Shown: positions 50,572 through 60,562 of the stretch, one piece after another
Layout: each line of letters opens with the position of its first letter
Numbering within the stretch: position 1 is the stretch's first letter
Assembly (NCBI GenBank): GCA_963745765.1
Contig: CAVUYQ010000006.1
Span: 27,820 to 91,819 of the forward strand
DNA: 64,000 nt
Source: Ww85 sp963745765
GTDB lineage: Bacteria; Desulfobacterota; Desulfobulbia; Desulfobulbales; Desulfocapsaceae
Direction: 5' to 3'
Made by a program: the position numbers and the translations under genes
The notes under the pieces: model-generated
Database searches by the model: none
Told to the model about the DNA's origin: nothing
The model's input: only the letters and a program-made list of their open reading frames with translations

Positions 50572-53018
50572 ATGAAGTTCACATTAAACTGGTTACAGCA
50601 GTACGTTGAAATCGCAGATATTGCCGTCGAGACATTGGCTGAAGACCTGACCATGCTCGGTCTTGAAGTGGATAGCGTCACTCCGCTCCATGAAGGACTG
50701 AGCAGTCTGAAAACCGCTCATGTAGTAGCAACCGAGCCCCATCCCGACGCTGACACGCTCACCCTCTGTCAGGTGGCTGTGGGTGATGAGTCGCTGCAGA
50801 TTGTCTGCGGAGCGCCCAATGTACGATCCGGGCTCAGTGTTGTCATCGCACTTCCGGGCACCACCCTTCCCGGCAACGTTAAAATAAAAAAATCAAAAGT
50901 TCGCGGTGTGGAGTCTCAGGGCATGCTCTGCTCGGAACGGGAACTCGGCCTTGGCGATGATCATTCCGGTATCATTGAACTTCCCGACGGTACGCCGCAT
51001 GGTCAATCGTTTCTTGAACATGCAGGTCTCAAAGATACCCTGATTGAAGTGGACCTCACCCCCAATCGTCCGGACTGCGCCTCGGTTATCGGAATCAGTC
51101 GTGAAGTGGCCGGAAAATATCGCCGGAAGCTTCACGTGCCCTGCAAGAACAGTTCGCTTAATAACAGAAAGCACGACATTCGACGTTGTAATAGAGGCAC
51201 CCGATTTGTGTCCGCGTTATGCGGCCCGGCTGATTAAAAACGTCACGATCAAGCCAAGTCCCTGGTGGCTGAGAAGACGTCTTCTTGCGGTGGGACTGCG
51301 TCCGATCAACAATGTCGTCGACATTACCAATCTTGTCATGCTGGAGTACGGTCAGCCGCTTCATGCCTTTGATTTCAATACGCTTGCCGACAAAAAAATT
51401 GTGGTCAGGACACCGCGGAAAGAAGAGAAAACCTTCACCACGCTGGACAAGGTTGCACGACCATTAAACCCGGACATGCTGATGATCTGTGATGGAAACC
51501 AGCCGGTGGCGATTGCCGGTATTATGGGTGGCCTTAATTCGGAGGTAACCCCTATAACCATCGACGTCCTGCTCGAAAGCGCCTGTTTCAATCCCGTCTC
51601 CATTCGCAGGACAGCCCGCGCACTTAAGCTCTCCACGGATGCCTCCTATCGCTTTGAGCGAGGCGTTGATCCGGATGGAACCGTTGATGCCATGCAGCGT
51701 GCCGTTGAACTGATGTGTGAGATTGCCGGCGGTAGCGCTGAACCGGGTGGCAGGGATGTGTTCCCCGGTCGCAAGCCACTTGCTTCTTTAACCATTGAGA
51801 ATATCACGCACTTCAAATCTTCTCGGGTTGCCGTTAACCGGCGAGCAGATCAGTGAGCTTCTCGGTTCCATAGAAATTACCTGCACGGTAAAAGATGAAG
51901 ATACACTTCTCGCCACCCCGCCAAGTTTTCGCGTCGATATAGAACGTGAAGCTGACCTTGTCGAAGAGATCGCACGACTCATTGGCTACAATGAAATCCC
52001 TATCGCTCTGCCTGTTGTTAACCTGAGCTATCCCGAACAGGAAAAGGAGCGGATAAAACGAAACGAAGCTGAGCATATCATGACGCGTGCAGGTCTTTCT
52101 CAGGCCATCAACTACAGCTTTGTCTCCAGCGCTTATGACAATCACCTGCAACTCGGCGAGTCAGACCCCCGCAGGTCGCACGTCCATATCCTCAATCCGC
52201 TGTCAGAAGATCAGGATGTTATGCGAACCTCGCTTTTGCCGGGCCTCCTTGAAAATGTCCGGCGTAATCTCAGTTTCCAGCAGAATAACTGTAAACTTTT
52301 TGAGACAGGAAAGGTGTTCTTTCCGGTGGCTGGCGAAAAACTGGCCGATGAACCCATGCGACTCGCGGGTGTACTTACCGGCAACCGGTTCGGGGGATAT
52401 TCCCCGTTTCACTATAAAGCTGAAGAAGTCGATATCTATGATGCCAAGGGAGTCGTAGAAGCACTGTTGCAAGAGATGAGGCTTGCCGGCGGGAAGGCGT
52501 CGGATGCTGTTATTATAGAGAAGGCGGTATCCGCCCAGGTTGAACCATTCAGTCAGGAAGACTACAGCCTGGTAATCAAAAATAACGGCAAACAGATAGG
52601 TACTATCGGCAAGATCAGGGAAAAAGTCCTGCGTAACCTTGCCATCAAGCGTGACGTCTACTATTTTGATCTTGATTTCGCTGCTCTCAGCAACATTGCA
52701 TCACCAGAAAAAGTATTCTCAGCACTCCCGGTCTACCCCGCCATAAAACGTGATATTGCACTCGTTGTTCCGTCTGAGACCCCGGCCGGAGATCTGCTCA
52801 GAACGATTTTATCAAGCCGTGAAAAACTTGTTGAATATTGTGACGTTTTTGACGTATATCAGGGTGATAAAATACAGAGCGGCTGCAAAAGTGTCGCCCT
52901 GACAATCACCTATCGATCAGACACAAGAACCCTTACAGAAAAGAATGTGGAGAAGGCCCACAACAAGGTTGTGAAATTACTTACCGACAGCTTTGGCGGT
53001 TCTCTCCGTGAGGAATAA
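50572..53018 (+). CDS. pheT: Phenylalanine-tRNA ligase beta subunit (two frameshifts)
   Basis: About 815 residues when read in three linked segments. 50572 to about 51160: KFTLNWLQQYVEI and the OBF tRNA-binding domain HPDADTLTLCQVAVG with VRGVESQGMLCSERELG. About 51150-51830: FDVVIEAPDLCPRYAARLI, RPINNVVDITNLVMLEYGQP, GIMGGLNSEV. About 51800-53018: GLPLTGEQISELLGSIEI to the anticodon-binding-like end (ALPVYPAIKRDIALVV, KSVALTITYRS). Both breaks are single-base shifts in intact family sequence. As pheT is normally essential, sequence error is the likelier cause. Confidence 0.93.
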
Positions 53019-53022
53019 CAGC

Positions 53023-53319
53023 ATGCAAACACACAATGTTACTCGAAAAGAACTGGCAGAGGTCGTTGCCGCCAAACTCGGCTATCCACTAAGCACCTGC
53101 TCAGATATCGTGGACCGTCTTTTTAATACCATGAAAGCGTCTATGCTTGACGGCTCATCGATCAAACTAGTACATTTCGGTACGTTCTCAGTTCGAGACA
53201 AAAAAACACGCAAGGGACGCAATCCCCGTACCGGGAAAACGATAACCATCGCAGAACGGCAGATCGTCAGCTTCAGGCCAAGTAAACAACTCAGGTCAAG
53301 AGTCAACCAAGAGGTCTGA
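53023..53319 (+). CDS. ihfA: Integration host factor alpha subunit
   Basis: 98 residues from the ATG at 53023, 5 bases after the pheT stop. HU/IHF fold: NVTRKELAEVVAAKLGYPLS, LVHFGTFSVRDKKTRKGRNP, then RTGKTITIAERQIVSFRPSK. The Pro of the DNA-intercalating arm is present (GRNPRTG). IHF bends DNA at sigma-54 promoters, relevant with two sigma-54 activators in this window. Its usual site is after pheT. Confidence 0.93.
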   Translation: MQTHNVTRKELAEVVAAKLGYPLSTCSDIVDRLFNTMKASMLDGSSIKLVHFGTFSVRDKKTRKGRNPRTGKTITIAERQIVSFRPSKQLRSRVNQEV

Positions 53320-53355
53320 TGCTGGCGTTATCTGCTGGATAATCGGGCCGGTCAG

Positions 53356-53712
53356 ATGACAAATGATATTCCGGACAAACTCCACTTCAAGATTGGAGAG
53401 GTAAGCAGAATTGCTGACGTTGCGCCGCATGTCCTGCGCTACTGGGAAAGTGAATTCAGTGCGATTGCCCCCAAAAGGGCCGGTTCCAGGCAGCGTCTCT
53501 ATCGGCGCGAAGATGTTGAGCTTATTCTGGTCATAAAGAACCTGCTCCACGTACAGGGCTATACCATTTCAGGAGCACGTAAACTGCTCAGGGAATCTGA
53601 GAATGTCAGTGACTTGAAGCATTGTGATGAGAGCAGGAGCTCTGCTTCCCACATTAATTCCATAAAGCAGGAGCTGCTGGAACTGAAAAGACTTCTTGCC
53701 CGAAAGCTCTAA
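53356..53712 (+). CDS. MerR-family transcriptional regulator
   Basis: 118 residues. The N-terminal MerR winged helix reads FKIGEVSRIADVAPHVLRYW, ESEFSAIAPKRAGSRQRLYR and REDVELILVIKNLLHVQGYT. A short Ser-rich linker and coiled-coil end (SIKQELLELKRLLARKL) follow. There are no metal-binding Cys, and the effector domain is minimal. The ihfA-merR-tRNA-Pro order is common in deltaproteobacteria; target genes are unknown. Confidence 0.92.
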   Translation: MTNDIPDKLHFKIGEVSRIADVAPHVLRYWESEFSAIAPKRAGSRQRLYRREDVELILVIKNLLHVQGYTISGARKLLRESENVSDLKHCDESRSSASHINSIKQELLELKRLLARKL

Positions 53713-53793
53713 ACGAGGCAATTTAAACAACAATGATCGGGGACTTATTGACACCAGTCTCCTCGCGTGGTAGAAAGACCCTTCATCAGTTAT

Positions 53794-53870
53794 CGGGATG
53801 TAGCGCAGTCTGGTAGCGCACCTGAATGGGGTTCAGGGGGCCGGAGGTTCAAATCCTCTCATCCCGACCA
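53794..53870 (+). tRNA. tRNA-Pro (GGG)
   Basis: 77 bases. The acceptor CGGGATG pairs with CATCCCG, the anticodon stem CCTGA/TCAGG encloses loop ATGGGGT (anticodon GGG), the T arm is GGTTCAAATCC, and CCA is encoded. Confidence 0.97.
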
Positions 53871-53878
53871 GACATATC

Positions 53879-53911
53879 AAGCACTTACGGTTTCGGCTGT
53901 AAGTGCTTTTT
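53879..53911 (+). terminator. Rho-independent terminator after tRNA-Pro
   Basis: AAGCACTTAC and GTAAGTGCTT form a 10-bp stem followed by TTTTT. Confidence 0.9.
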
Positions 53912-54286
53912 CCGTCTGTTGTAAAAAAGTTGTAAACTCTGGACAGAAAAATATATCCCTGTAAGAACAAAGTAAGATCCGCCTTATAAACTTCTCGCAC
54001 CTGCTACGGGCAGGCATCACCCTAAACCATGATACGAAGATAATCAGGAATAGTGTCAAGCTTACCTTATTGCTATTCTCTGAGAGAATACGACTGGCAA
54101 TATCAACTTACTGACAGCTACCCAAGTCCGATCTGATCACAAAAGTCGCATCTGATACCACACTCGAGATCAAGCGTATCAATGGCACCGCAAATGAAAA
54201 TAAAAACTATCCTACAATAAGCATATTGTTAATTCCTTGTCATTTTTCTTAGCCATACAAGTTTTCGTTGTGGAATTTTAATGATA
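53912..54286. other. Noncoding gap between tRNA-Pro and the SEC-C remnant
   Basis: 375 bases, AT-rich. No gene, integrase site or repeat of the tRNA 3' end seen. Confidence 0.45.
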
Positions 54287-54328
54287 TTACTTCTTCCTCA
54301 AGCAACAATTTTTATGTTTTTTACCACT
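54287..54328 (-). pseudogene. SEC-C motif gene, 3' fragment beyond the IS21 insertion
   Basis: On the minus strand, after removing IS21 and one target copy, the fragment at 56629-56825 joins to this one and reads GSGKKHKNCCLRKK then TAA (54287-54289). GSGKKxKxCC is the second half of the SEC-C zinc motif. Confidence 0.75.
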
Positions 54329-54502
54329 TGTAGATGGCAATCTAAAAGTGTACCAGTTATGACAATACAAAAGTGTACCACCTGTTAACCATTAAAAAGA
54401 AAAAATGTTTTACCCAAAGGTGTCGAAGTCACTGTGCCAGGATTTGCCCGGCAGTAAATCGAGCGGCCCCGCTTTGGCCTCGTGAAACGTGATAGTGTTT
54501 TA

Positions 54503-55279
54503 TCAAGCAGTCTCATCTGTTTGATTTTTATTCTGTTCTTTGAAAATCTGTTTCGAAAAGGAATGTTCTTTCAAGCGGTAGCTATGCCCCTTGATGTTGA
54601 CTACATTGCAATGGTGCAGCAGTCTATCCAGAATTGCCGTGGCAATGACCGGATCGCCAAAGAGTTCCTGCCAGTCCCCGAAGCTCTTATTTGAGGTGAT
54701 AATAGTGGAGCTGCGCTCATAACGATGGGAGACGAACTGGAAGAAAAGGTATGCCTCCTCCTTGGTAACTGGTAAGTAACCAACCTCGTCAACCACTACA
54801 AGGCTTGAACTGAGATAGGCCTTCTGTCTGGTGGCACCCTCCTTGAGTTTTCTGATCAGTGTGGCCATGGTGGTGAAGTAGACCTTGAAACCATGATGAC
54901 AGGCTTTAATGGCAAGGGATATGGCAAGATGAGTCTTGCCGACACCGGGTGGGCCCAGGAAGATGACGTTTTCCTTGTTGGAAATGAAAGAGAGATCGAA
55001 GAGTTCCATAACCTCTTTCCTGTCCAGCTGAGGATGGAAGGAAAAGTCGTATTCTTCGATGGTTTTGGCCGTAGGTAGGCCGGCCGTTTTCATTGCCGTC
55101 TGGATACGACGCCCTTCCTTTGCAGCCACTTCCTCCTCAAGAAGATGATCGAGGAAAGAGAAGTAGGAACTTTGATTTTCCTTTGCCTGTTCAACAACGG
55201 TGTCAAGCACTTCGGCAGCCCTGCTGAGTTTTAACCGTGAGAGGTTGTCCTGGAGACGTTCGGAGGTTAACTGTTCCAT
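54503..55279 (-). CDS. istB: IS21 helper ATPase IstB
   Basis: 258 residues from the ATG at 55279 with GGAGG upstream. AAA+ ATPase: Walker A LGPPGVGKTHLA, Walker B LVVVDEVGYLPV, then TSNKSFGDWQELFGD and AILDRLLHHC. Works with IstA to select target DNA. It starts right at the istA stop. Confidence 0.96.
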   Translation of the reverse strand: MEQLTSERLQDNLSRLKLSRAAEVLDTVVEQAKENQSSYFSFLDHLLEEEVAAKEGRRIQTAMKTAGLPTAKTIEEYDFSFHPQLDRKEVMELFDLSFISNKENVIFLGPPGVGKTHLAISLAIKACHHGFKVYFTTMATLIRKLKEGATRQKAYLSSSLVVVDEVGYLPVTKEEAYLFFQFVSHRYERSSTIITSNKSFGDWQELFGDPVIATAILDRLLHHCNVVNIKGHSYRLKEHSFSKQIFKEQNKNQTDETA

Positions 55280-55281
55280 AT

Positions 55282-56535
55282 TCAACCTCCCTGAGCATAG
55301 CGCTCATAAACCGACAGCGGACGGTAATCAACCTGGGGGAAAAGGCTGCCATTGGTCAGTCCCCTCGTGGCCTTGCCTTTTCTCTTGCCGTATTTGCGGC
55401 TGATCTGCTGCTGATCCCGCTTGAGCTGTTCGTAGAACATCTTGTTGCCGATCAGCTCGTTTTTCCCCCGGGCCTCATGGTAACTTGCAAGCAGGACATC
55501 GTCATCGTAGATACTGATCCTGTTGTGTTTGATCTTCAACATCACTTTTTTGCCGACCATTTGGTGCGGGACCAGGTAGCGATTGCCGTCATAAGAGATC
55601 TGGCAGTCTTTATAGACCTTGCGAAATACCTTGACCGAGGTGTCGTAGGCAGCGAGCGGCAACGGGGTAAGCAGCGCTATTTCCTGCTGCCACCGCTCAG
55701 GTATCGGCCGCCGGTGTGTGCCATGCCGCCGCCTGTTTGCCGTTTCGTCAAGCCAGTTTGCTGCATCCCTGTTGAGTTTTTCCAGGGTCGTATAGGAATA
55801 TCCCCTCCAGAAACGTTGACGGACATAATCCATCGGTCGTTCTGCTTTCCCTTTAACCCACGGACTATACGGGGGACAGGCCTTGGGAGTGAAGCCGTAG
55901 TGATGGGCAAAATGCAGGAACTCGGTGTTAAAGACAGCTTTGCCTTTATCACGACCGACAACAACTTGCTTCATGTTGTCGTAAAGTATCTCTGCCGGCA
56001 CACCCTGCAGGTAACGGAAGGCTTGGATGTGACAGTCTAGAAATGATTCCAGGGTGCATTGTTCGACAAACTCGATATACATGGCCCGACTATACCCAAG
56101 CACCATCAGGAACATATGTCTGGTAGAACAGGAACCGTCAGGATTCTCGATTTGAAAGTCACCCCAGTCAACTTGAGCTTGCAGGCCTGGTTCTGTTTCA
56201 AAACGGGCATAGGCAAGGCGGCTGCGCTGTTGTTTTATCGATCGCACGTAGTCTCGAACTGTTTCGTAGGAACCGGGATAGCCCCTATGTTTCAGCTTCT
56301 CCAAAATCCAGGTTGCCTGATAGCTGTCTTCTTGCAAATAATCATTTATGGTTTGCCGGTACGGATCAAGGATTGATTCCTGCTGCTTTACTTTTCGATA
56401 TTGAGGAAAAGATCTTCCTGCAATATGCTTTTTTACGGTATTTCTATGAATACCGAGCTTTCTGGCAATGGAGCGAATGCTGAGTCCCTGCCGATGCATG
56501 GCTATGATGTCCATAAATACCTCCGTTGAAATCAT
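55282..56535 (-). CDS. istA: IS21 transposase IstA
   Basis: 417 residues from the ATG at 56535, preceded by GAGGAGG. N-terminal HTH (MHRQGLSIRSIARKLGIHRN), then an rve-type DDE integrase core: LQAQVDWGDFQIE (first Asp), EILYDNMKQVVVGRD (second Asp), WVKGKAERPMDYVRQRF (Glu region). C-terminal YDGNRYLVPHQMVGKKV matches IstA. The frame is intact. Confidence 0.96.
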   Translation of the reverse strand: MISTEVFMDIIAMHRQGLSIRSIARKLGIHRNTVKKHIAGRSFPQYRKVKQQESILDPYRQTINDYLQEDSYQATWILEKLKHRGYPGSYETVRDYVRSIKQQRSRLAYARFETEPGLQAQVDWGDFQIENPDGSCSTRHMFLMVLGYSRAMYIEFVEQCTLESFLDCHIQAFRYLQGVPAEILYDNMKQVVVGRDKGKAVFNTEFLHFAHHYGFTPKACPPYSPWVKGKAERPMDYVRQRFWRGYSYTTLEKLNRDAANWLDETANRRRHGTHRRPIPERWQQEIALLTPLPLAAYDTSVKVFRKVYKDCQISYDGNRYLVPHQMVGKKVMLKIKHNRISIYDDDVLLASYHEARGKNELIGNKMFYEQLKRDQQQISRKYGKRKGKATRGLTNGSLFPQVDYRPLSVYERYAQGG

Positions 56536-56628
56536 GGGCGTCACCTCCTCTTACAAGAAGGTAAACACCAGTGGAGGTGGTACACTTTTCATTGCCGTTT
56601 TTGGTACACTTTTAGGTTACCACTGACA

Positions 56629-56825
56629 CCACTACCTCAGGGGCAAGGCTCATTTCTGCCAATTTTTGGTTTTTCTCTTTTGAAAGGTATTACTTGCCCC
56701 GGAGAACCATAGGCTTCTTTAGCCTTCTTTTTGTTATAGTTAGAGGCCAGTTCATTTAATTCTTTTGCCCTGGCTTTCTGGCGCTCTTCGCTCTCCTGTC
56801 TCTGCAACATCAACATATAGCCCAA
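56629..56825 (-). pseudogene. SEC-C motif protein, 5' part, cut by IS21, with TGA at a Cys position
   Basis: Minus-strand frame from TTG 56825 with a charged helical part (RQESEERQKARAKELNELAS) and then KIGRNEPCP followed by TGA (56639-56637), then GGT AGT GG up to the IS21 end. Joined to 54328-54287 the sequence is PCP-stop-GSGKKHKNCC, where the SEC-C zinc motif normally has CPCGSGKK, so the TGA sits at the second Cys. No obvious hairpin follows. The upstream start is unclear, so the gene may also have lost its 5' part. Confidence 0.7.
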
Positions 56826-56903
56826 CTTGAGGGACTACTGTTAATCTTTGCAGCGACCGGCTTGAAAGCGGCTCTAGGTGTGTGATTCATAGAGTCCACT
56901 TCT

Positions 56904-58242
56904 CTATGAGAGCCCCATAAGCTTTTCCTCTGCGGTAATGCATTCGTCAAGAACCGGTATGACCTCATCTATTTCTTCCTTTTTAATAATCAGCGGAGGT
57001 GCAAACTCCAAAGCCATACCCATTGTTTTAACGAGGATGCCTTTTTCTTTAGCCCGGGAAATGATGCTCATCAGGTTTTCTAATGGAAAAGGCGCTCGTG
57101 ATTTTTTATCGCTGGTAAAGTCGATCCCCAGCCAGAGACCAGTCCCACGAACTTCGCCCACACTTGGGTGGTTTTCAAGCGTTTTCAGGCCATCAAGAAA
57201 AATAGTGCCCCATTTTTTCGCTGTTTTCGATCAGCTTTTCGCTTTCCAGGATATCGAGATTTCTAAGCCCTACTGCACAAGAAACCGGGTGGTTGCCATA
57301 GGTGTGCAGATGATTTAATAATTCGGTCGGTTCTATAACCTTGGTTGAACATCCAACAGCTCCTAAGGGCACGTAACCACTGGTCAGGCCCTTCGCCATG
57401 GTGATCATGTCCGGTTGAACATCGAAATGTTCGGTCGCAAACATCCGCCCTGTGCGGCCAAACCCGCAGATCACTTCGTCTATGACCAGTAAAATGCCGT
57501 ATTGATCACAGATTTTCTGGATCAGAGGCCAGTATTCAACGGGTGGCCTATAGGCACCAAATCCTTGCTGAATCGGTTCACCGATGAACATGGATATCTG
57601 TTCCGGTCCTTCAAACTCGATGATACGGGTCAGTTCTCGAGCACAAGCTATGTTGCAGGACGGATAGCTCAGATTGTGAGGGCACCGATAACAATAGGGG
57701 GATTCAATAAAGGCCGCACCCGGGGCCAACGGCTCCATCAACTGACGCATAGGCATTACAATTCCAAGAGCTCTGACAGCGAGGCCATTGACCCCGTGAT
57801 AAGCACCACGCCGGGAGATAACCTTAAAGCGTCCCTGATCGCCACGATAGTAATGGTAATGCTTTGCTAGTTTCATGGCGGTTTCTACCGCTTCAGACCC
57901 ATCACATTCAAAAATGAACCGCTCTATTCCCTTCGGTGTAATTTCGGCCAGCCTGTCGGCCAATTTCATTGCCGGGATGTTGGCAAACCCCATCGGCGTA
58001 AAATAAGCCATCTGACACATCTGATCATAGCCCGCCTGTGCCAATTCTGTGCGGCCATAACCGGCATGTACAGGACGCGTTCCACCAGCCTCGAGGTCTA
58101 TATAACTTTTGCCGTCTTGATCGAAAACACGCACTCCTTCTCCTCTAACAATTACGCTAATCCCTTTATGAATATCTTGTTTACTGGTCCTGTGGAGTAA
58201 CAAACGAGAAGTTTCGTCCAGTTTTTTTACGGAGTGTGCCAT
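56904..58242 (-). CDS. Class III (omega) aminotransferase, frameshifted
   Basis: PLP-dependent aminotransferase of about 445 residues if one indel near 57190-57200 is repaired. The N-terminal part (57193-58242) has IVRGEGVRVFDQDGKSYIDL, FECDGSEAVETAMKLAKHYH, RGAYHGVNG, LLVIDEVICGFGRTGRMFA and the PLP lysine in MAKGLTSGYVPLG. The C-terminal part (56904-57161) has GEVRGTGLWLGIDF and GMALEFAPPLIIKKEEIDEV. Substrate could be an omega-amino acid, diamine or amino ketone. No pathway neighbours; it lies between two insertion sequences. Confidence 0.85.
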
Positions 58243-58296
58243 TTCTGTACCCCTCTGATTAAAAGAATTATTTCGAATATTGCTGCTATTACACTA

Positions 58297-59533
58297 GTAT
58301 TTCGATTCGTTAATATATTTACAATTAAGCGATCTCAAGGTCAAACTTTTTCCAACGATAAACAACCGGGGCAGAATTAATTTCTTCAATTCCCTTAAGA
58401 ATTCTGTCCTTCAGTTCAGTCTTAGAAGAAACGCGAATATGTCTTAAAAATGTTCTGGCCATTTTGGAAAAAGCGGCTTCAACTAAATTCAACCAGGATC
58501 CGTGTTTAGGAGTGTGCACATAAATAAATCTTCCTGGCCTTGACGCGAGATATGCCATCGTCTCTTTAGAGATATGAGCTGAATGATTGTCAAGAACTAC
58601 CCGTATCGTGCACTCTGGAGGGTAGCGAGCATCAAGTTCTTTAAGCAACTCGATAAATTCACGACTTCGATGTCGTTCATGAACTTGACCAATTATATGA
58701 CCGCTATGTAAGTCAAGGGCGGCAAGAATAGAAAGAGTACCAAGTCTTTTATATTCGTAATCTCGACTGACAGTTTTGTGTTTGCCCGGTTTTGGCGGCA
58801 AATCAGGGGCAATATTTTGAATAGCCTGCACCCCAGGTTTTTCGTCAACAGATACAGTAATGATTGACGGGAGCGGATCGCTTTTTTCGTCATTTTGTAA
58901 ATTGACTTCTTGATACACCATGAGTACTTCCTGCATTTTTTGTTCAAAGTCGGGATCGCGGCGCTCAAGGTAATATTCAAGTTTATGTGGTTTTACCGCA
59001 TCAGCACTTAGAATTCGCCATATAGTGGCTTTTGCAGCTTTAGACAAACAGTGATGTCCTGCTTCCGGGGCATGTTTACGAGAATATTTGGCAAGCTCGC
59101 TCAGTGTCCATAATTCAGCGGCAAGGCCTTTACCTTTAGGCTTTGTACATGCAAGATTTATAACCCAAGCCTTCGCTCCATCTGTAATAGTTGGCTCGAA
59201 TGGCCTATGGTAGTAATCTTTCAAACCTGCATCCGGCCCAGCAGCCAACGCTTTATCAATGCATTTGTATATGGATGGCCTGCTCACTTTAGTCAGTTCT
59301 TGAATTTGACTGATTGGAAAACCATCCGCATAAAGTAATAATATCTGAGCCCTTTGAACTTCCCGTAAAGGCCCTTTGCGGGATTTACTAATTTGCTCAA
59401 GTTTGTTCTTTTGTTCCACAGATAAAGACAGTTGAGCACGTTCTGTTTTTCTGGCCATAGCTATCCTCCACAGTTTTTTGGAAAGGATAGCTTGAAAACG
59501 GCTTTATGTAAACATATTATTGAAACTAAATAC
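58297..59533 (-). mobile_element. IS630-family insertion sequence
   Basis: 1237 bases between TA dinucleotides (58295-58296 and 59534-59535), the hallmark target duplication of IS630/Tc1 elements. The terminal inverted repeats match at 22 of 27 positions: GTATTTCGATTCGTTAATAT at the left, GTATTTAGTTTCAATAATAT (reverse complement) at the right. One intact transposase gene fills the element. Confidence 0.9.
58325..59458 (-). CDS. IS630-family transposase
   Basis: 377 residues in a single frame. N-terminal HTH LREVQRAQILLLYADGFPIS and VSRPSIYKCI. The DDE catalytic set is VSVDEKPGVQAI (Asp), IRVVLDNHSAHIS (Asp) and PKHGSWLNLVEAAFSKMA (Glu). The frame is intact, unlike some IS630 members that need frameshifting. 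Confidence 0.95.
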   Translation of the reverse strand: MARKTERAQLSLSVEQKNKLEQISKSRKGPLREVQRAQILLLYADGFPISQIQELTKVSRPSIYKCIDKALAAGPDAGLKDYYHRPFEPTITDGAKAWVINLACTKPKGKGLAAELWTLSELAKYSRKHAPEAGHHCLSKAAKATIWRILSADAVKPHKLEYYLERRDPDFEQKMQEVLMVYQEVNLQNDEKSDPLPSIITVSVDEKPGVQAIQNIAPDLPPKPGKHKTVSRDYEYKRLGTLSILAALDLHSGHIIGQVHERHRSREFIELLKELDARYPPECTIRVVLDNHSAHISKETMAYLASRPGRFIYVHTPKHGSWLNLVEAAFSKMARTFLRHIRVSSKTELKDRILKGIEEINSAPVVYRWKKFDLEIA

Positions 59534-59535
59534 TA

Positions 59536-59978
59536 GTTAGCATTTTTCTTTTGTATTCTACAATTAGCATTGGTTTTATTCAGCAAAGATATACCAGAAA
59601 TGACTATACTAATGGCGTAGCTGATCGTCTAATGACTCTTCCAATCTTGATCATGTGGCGGTTACAATTATGGTATATGATACCTGGCTTTTTGACAAAT
59701 CTATTCAATCCAGGTAGATAGATGCAAGGTTTGACGGCTACATTCTCCATCAAATATATTTCGCAAATATATTTGAGGAATACCACTTCGACTAGCGCTA
59801 CAAAGGAAGTTGCTGAATAAATTTTCGTTTACCCCGACCTTCAGGTCAGCATATAGTGGAAGTATCTTGACTCTGTAGAAAGCTTAATATAGTCAAAAGC
59901 AGACTTAAACCCTTCCCTATGGTATACGCAGGTCTTTGGGAGATTCTCCATTGTTAAAAAACAATCATTACTAAAGAT
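59536..59978. other. Noncoding gap after IS630
   Basis: About 440 AT-rich bases. A 60-codon minus frame (59604-59786) has no recognisable features. Nothing else seen. Confidence 0.45.
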
Positions 59979-60380
59979 ATGAGCGATACATTTCAACAAA
60001 TAAGCCTTGTTGGCTTTATGAAACACAATGGCGGTCTAGAGTTCAGAACAATTTCTGAAACTGATTACCAATTCAGGGCCAGAATACAAGACATTCACTT
60101 GAATCCTGGTGGTATTACTCATGGTGGCTTCATCATGAGTCTGATGGATTCAGGAATGGGGACAGCTGCTCATCGGGTACTTGGTAAAAACGCAAGAGCG
60201 GCAACAATTTCCTTCGACGTCAAATTTATCTCTGCCTCTAAAACGGGAGATTTACTACTGGGCACAGCCAAAGTCCTTAGGAAAACACGTTCCTTGGTCT
60301 TTATGCAGGGCGAAACACGATGTGGCGAGCAGCTCATTGCAACTGCTGAAGGGATCTGGAAAGTGCTCTGCATGCCTTGA
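59979..60380 (+). CDS. PaaI-type hotdog-fold thioesterase
   Basis: 133 residues. Hotdog fold core: HLNPGGITHGGFIMSLMDSG (the HGG motif and catalytic acidic residue), TISFDVKFISASKTGDLLL, and the strand RSLVFMQGETRCGEQLIATA. Members hydrolyse acyl-CoA, often phenylacetyl- or hydroxybenzoyl-CoA. The substrate is unknown here. It has no operon partners and lies between mobile elements, so it could be transferred cargo. Confidence 0.88.
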   Translation: MSDTFQQISLVGFMKHNGGLEFRTISETDYQFRARIQDIHLNPGGITHGGFIMSLMDSGMGTAAHRVLGKNARAATISFDVKFISASKTGDLLLGTAKVLRKTRSLVFMQGETRCGEQLIATAEGIWKVLCMP

Positions 60381-60562
60381 TTGATTTTTTTTTTTGCTAA
60401 TCAAGAATTCTGTACCTGACAAGAGTCAATATTTCTCCCATCTATCTTTCTTAACTATTTTGAATGTTTATCCGGGTAGAAGCACCGGTTACCCGGCGCT
60501 CCCCCCACAGATCCGGACGTGAAGATTTCCCTCATCTTATGTTGTCGGCCACATAAGATGAG
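60381..60562. other. Flank of the RIT element with extra palindrome
   Basis: CATCTTATGT-tgtcggcc-ACATAAGATG (60534-60561) is a near-perfect palindrome touching the left end of the RIT element and resembles its terminal motif (TTATGTTG and CACATAA). Upstream, CCGGTTACCCGG lies in a GC-rich stretch (60480-60525) unlike the surrounding AT-rich DNA. It may be part of the element's target or of an older element. Confidence 0.45.

Larger units (their letters stand above)
54329..56628 (-). mobile_element. IS21-family insertion sequence
   Basis: 2300 bases bounded by imperfect inverted repeats starting TGTAGATGGCAATCTAAAAG at the left and TGTCAGTGGTAACCTAAAAG (reverse complement) at the right, each with the motif AAAAGTGTACCA repeated again inside. 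The flanks are a 5-base direct repeat CCACT (54324-54328, 56629-56633), the target duplication. It contains istA and istB, overlapping, in the usual order. The intact genes and ends suggest a recently active copy. It is inserted in a SEC-C motif gene. Confidence 0.93.

Noticed and set aside
53794..54286. tRNA-Pro as an integration site for the downstream mobile region
   Set aside because: No repeat of the tRNA 3' end was found in the window; the nearby elements are explained by their own target duplications.
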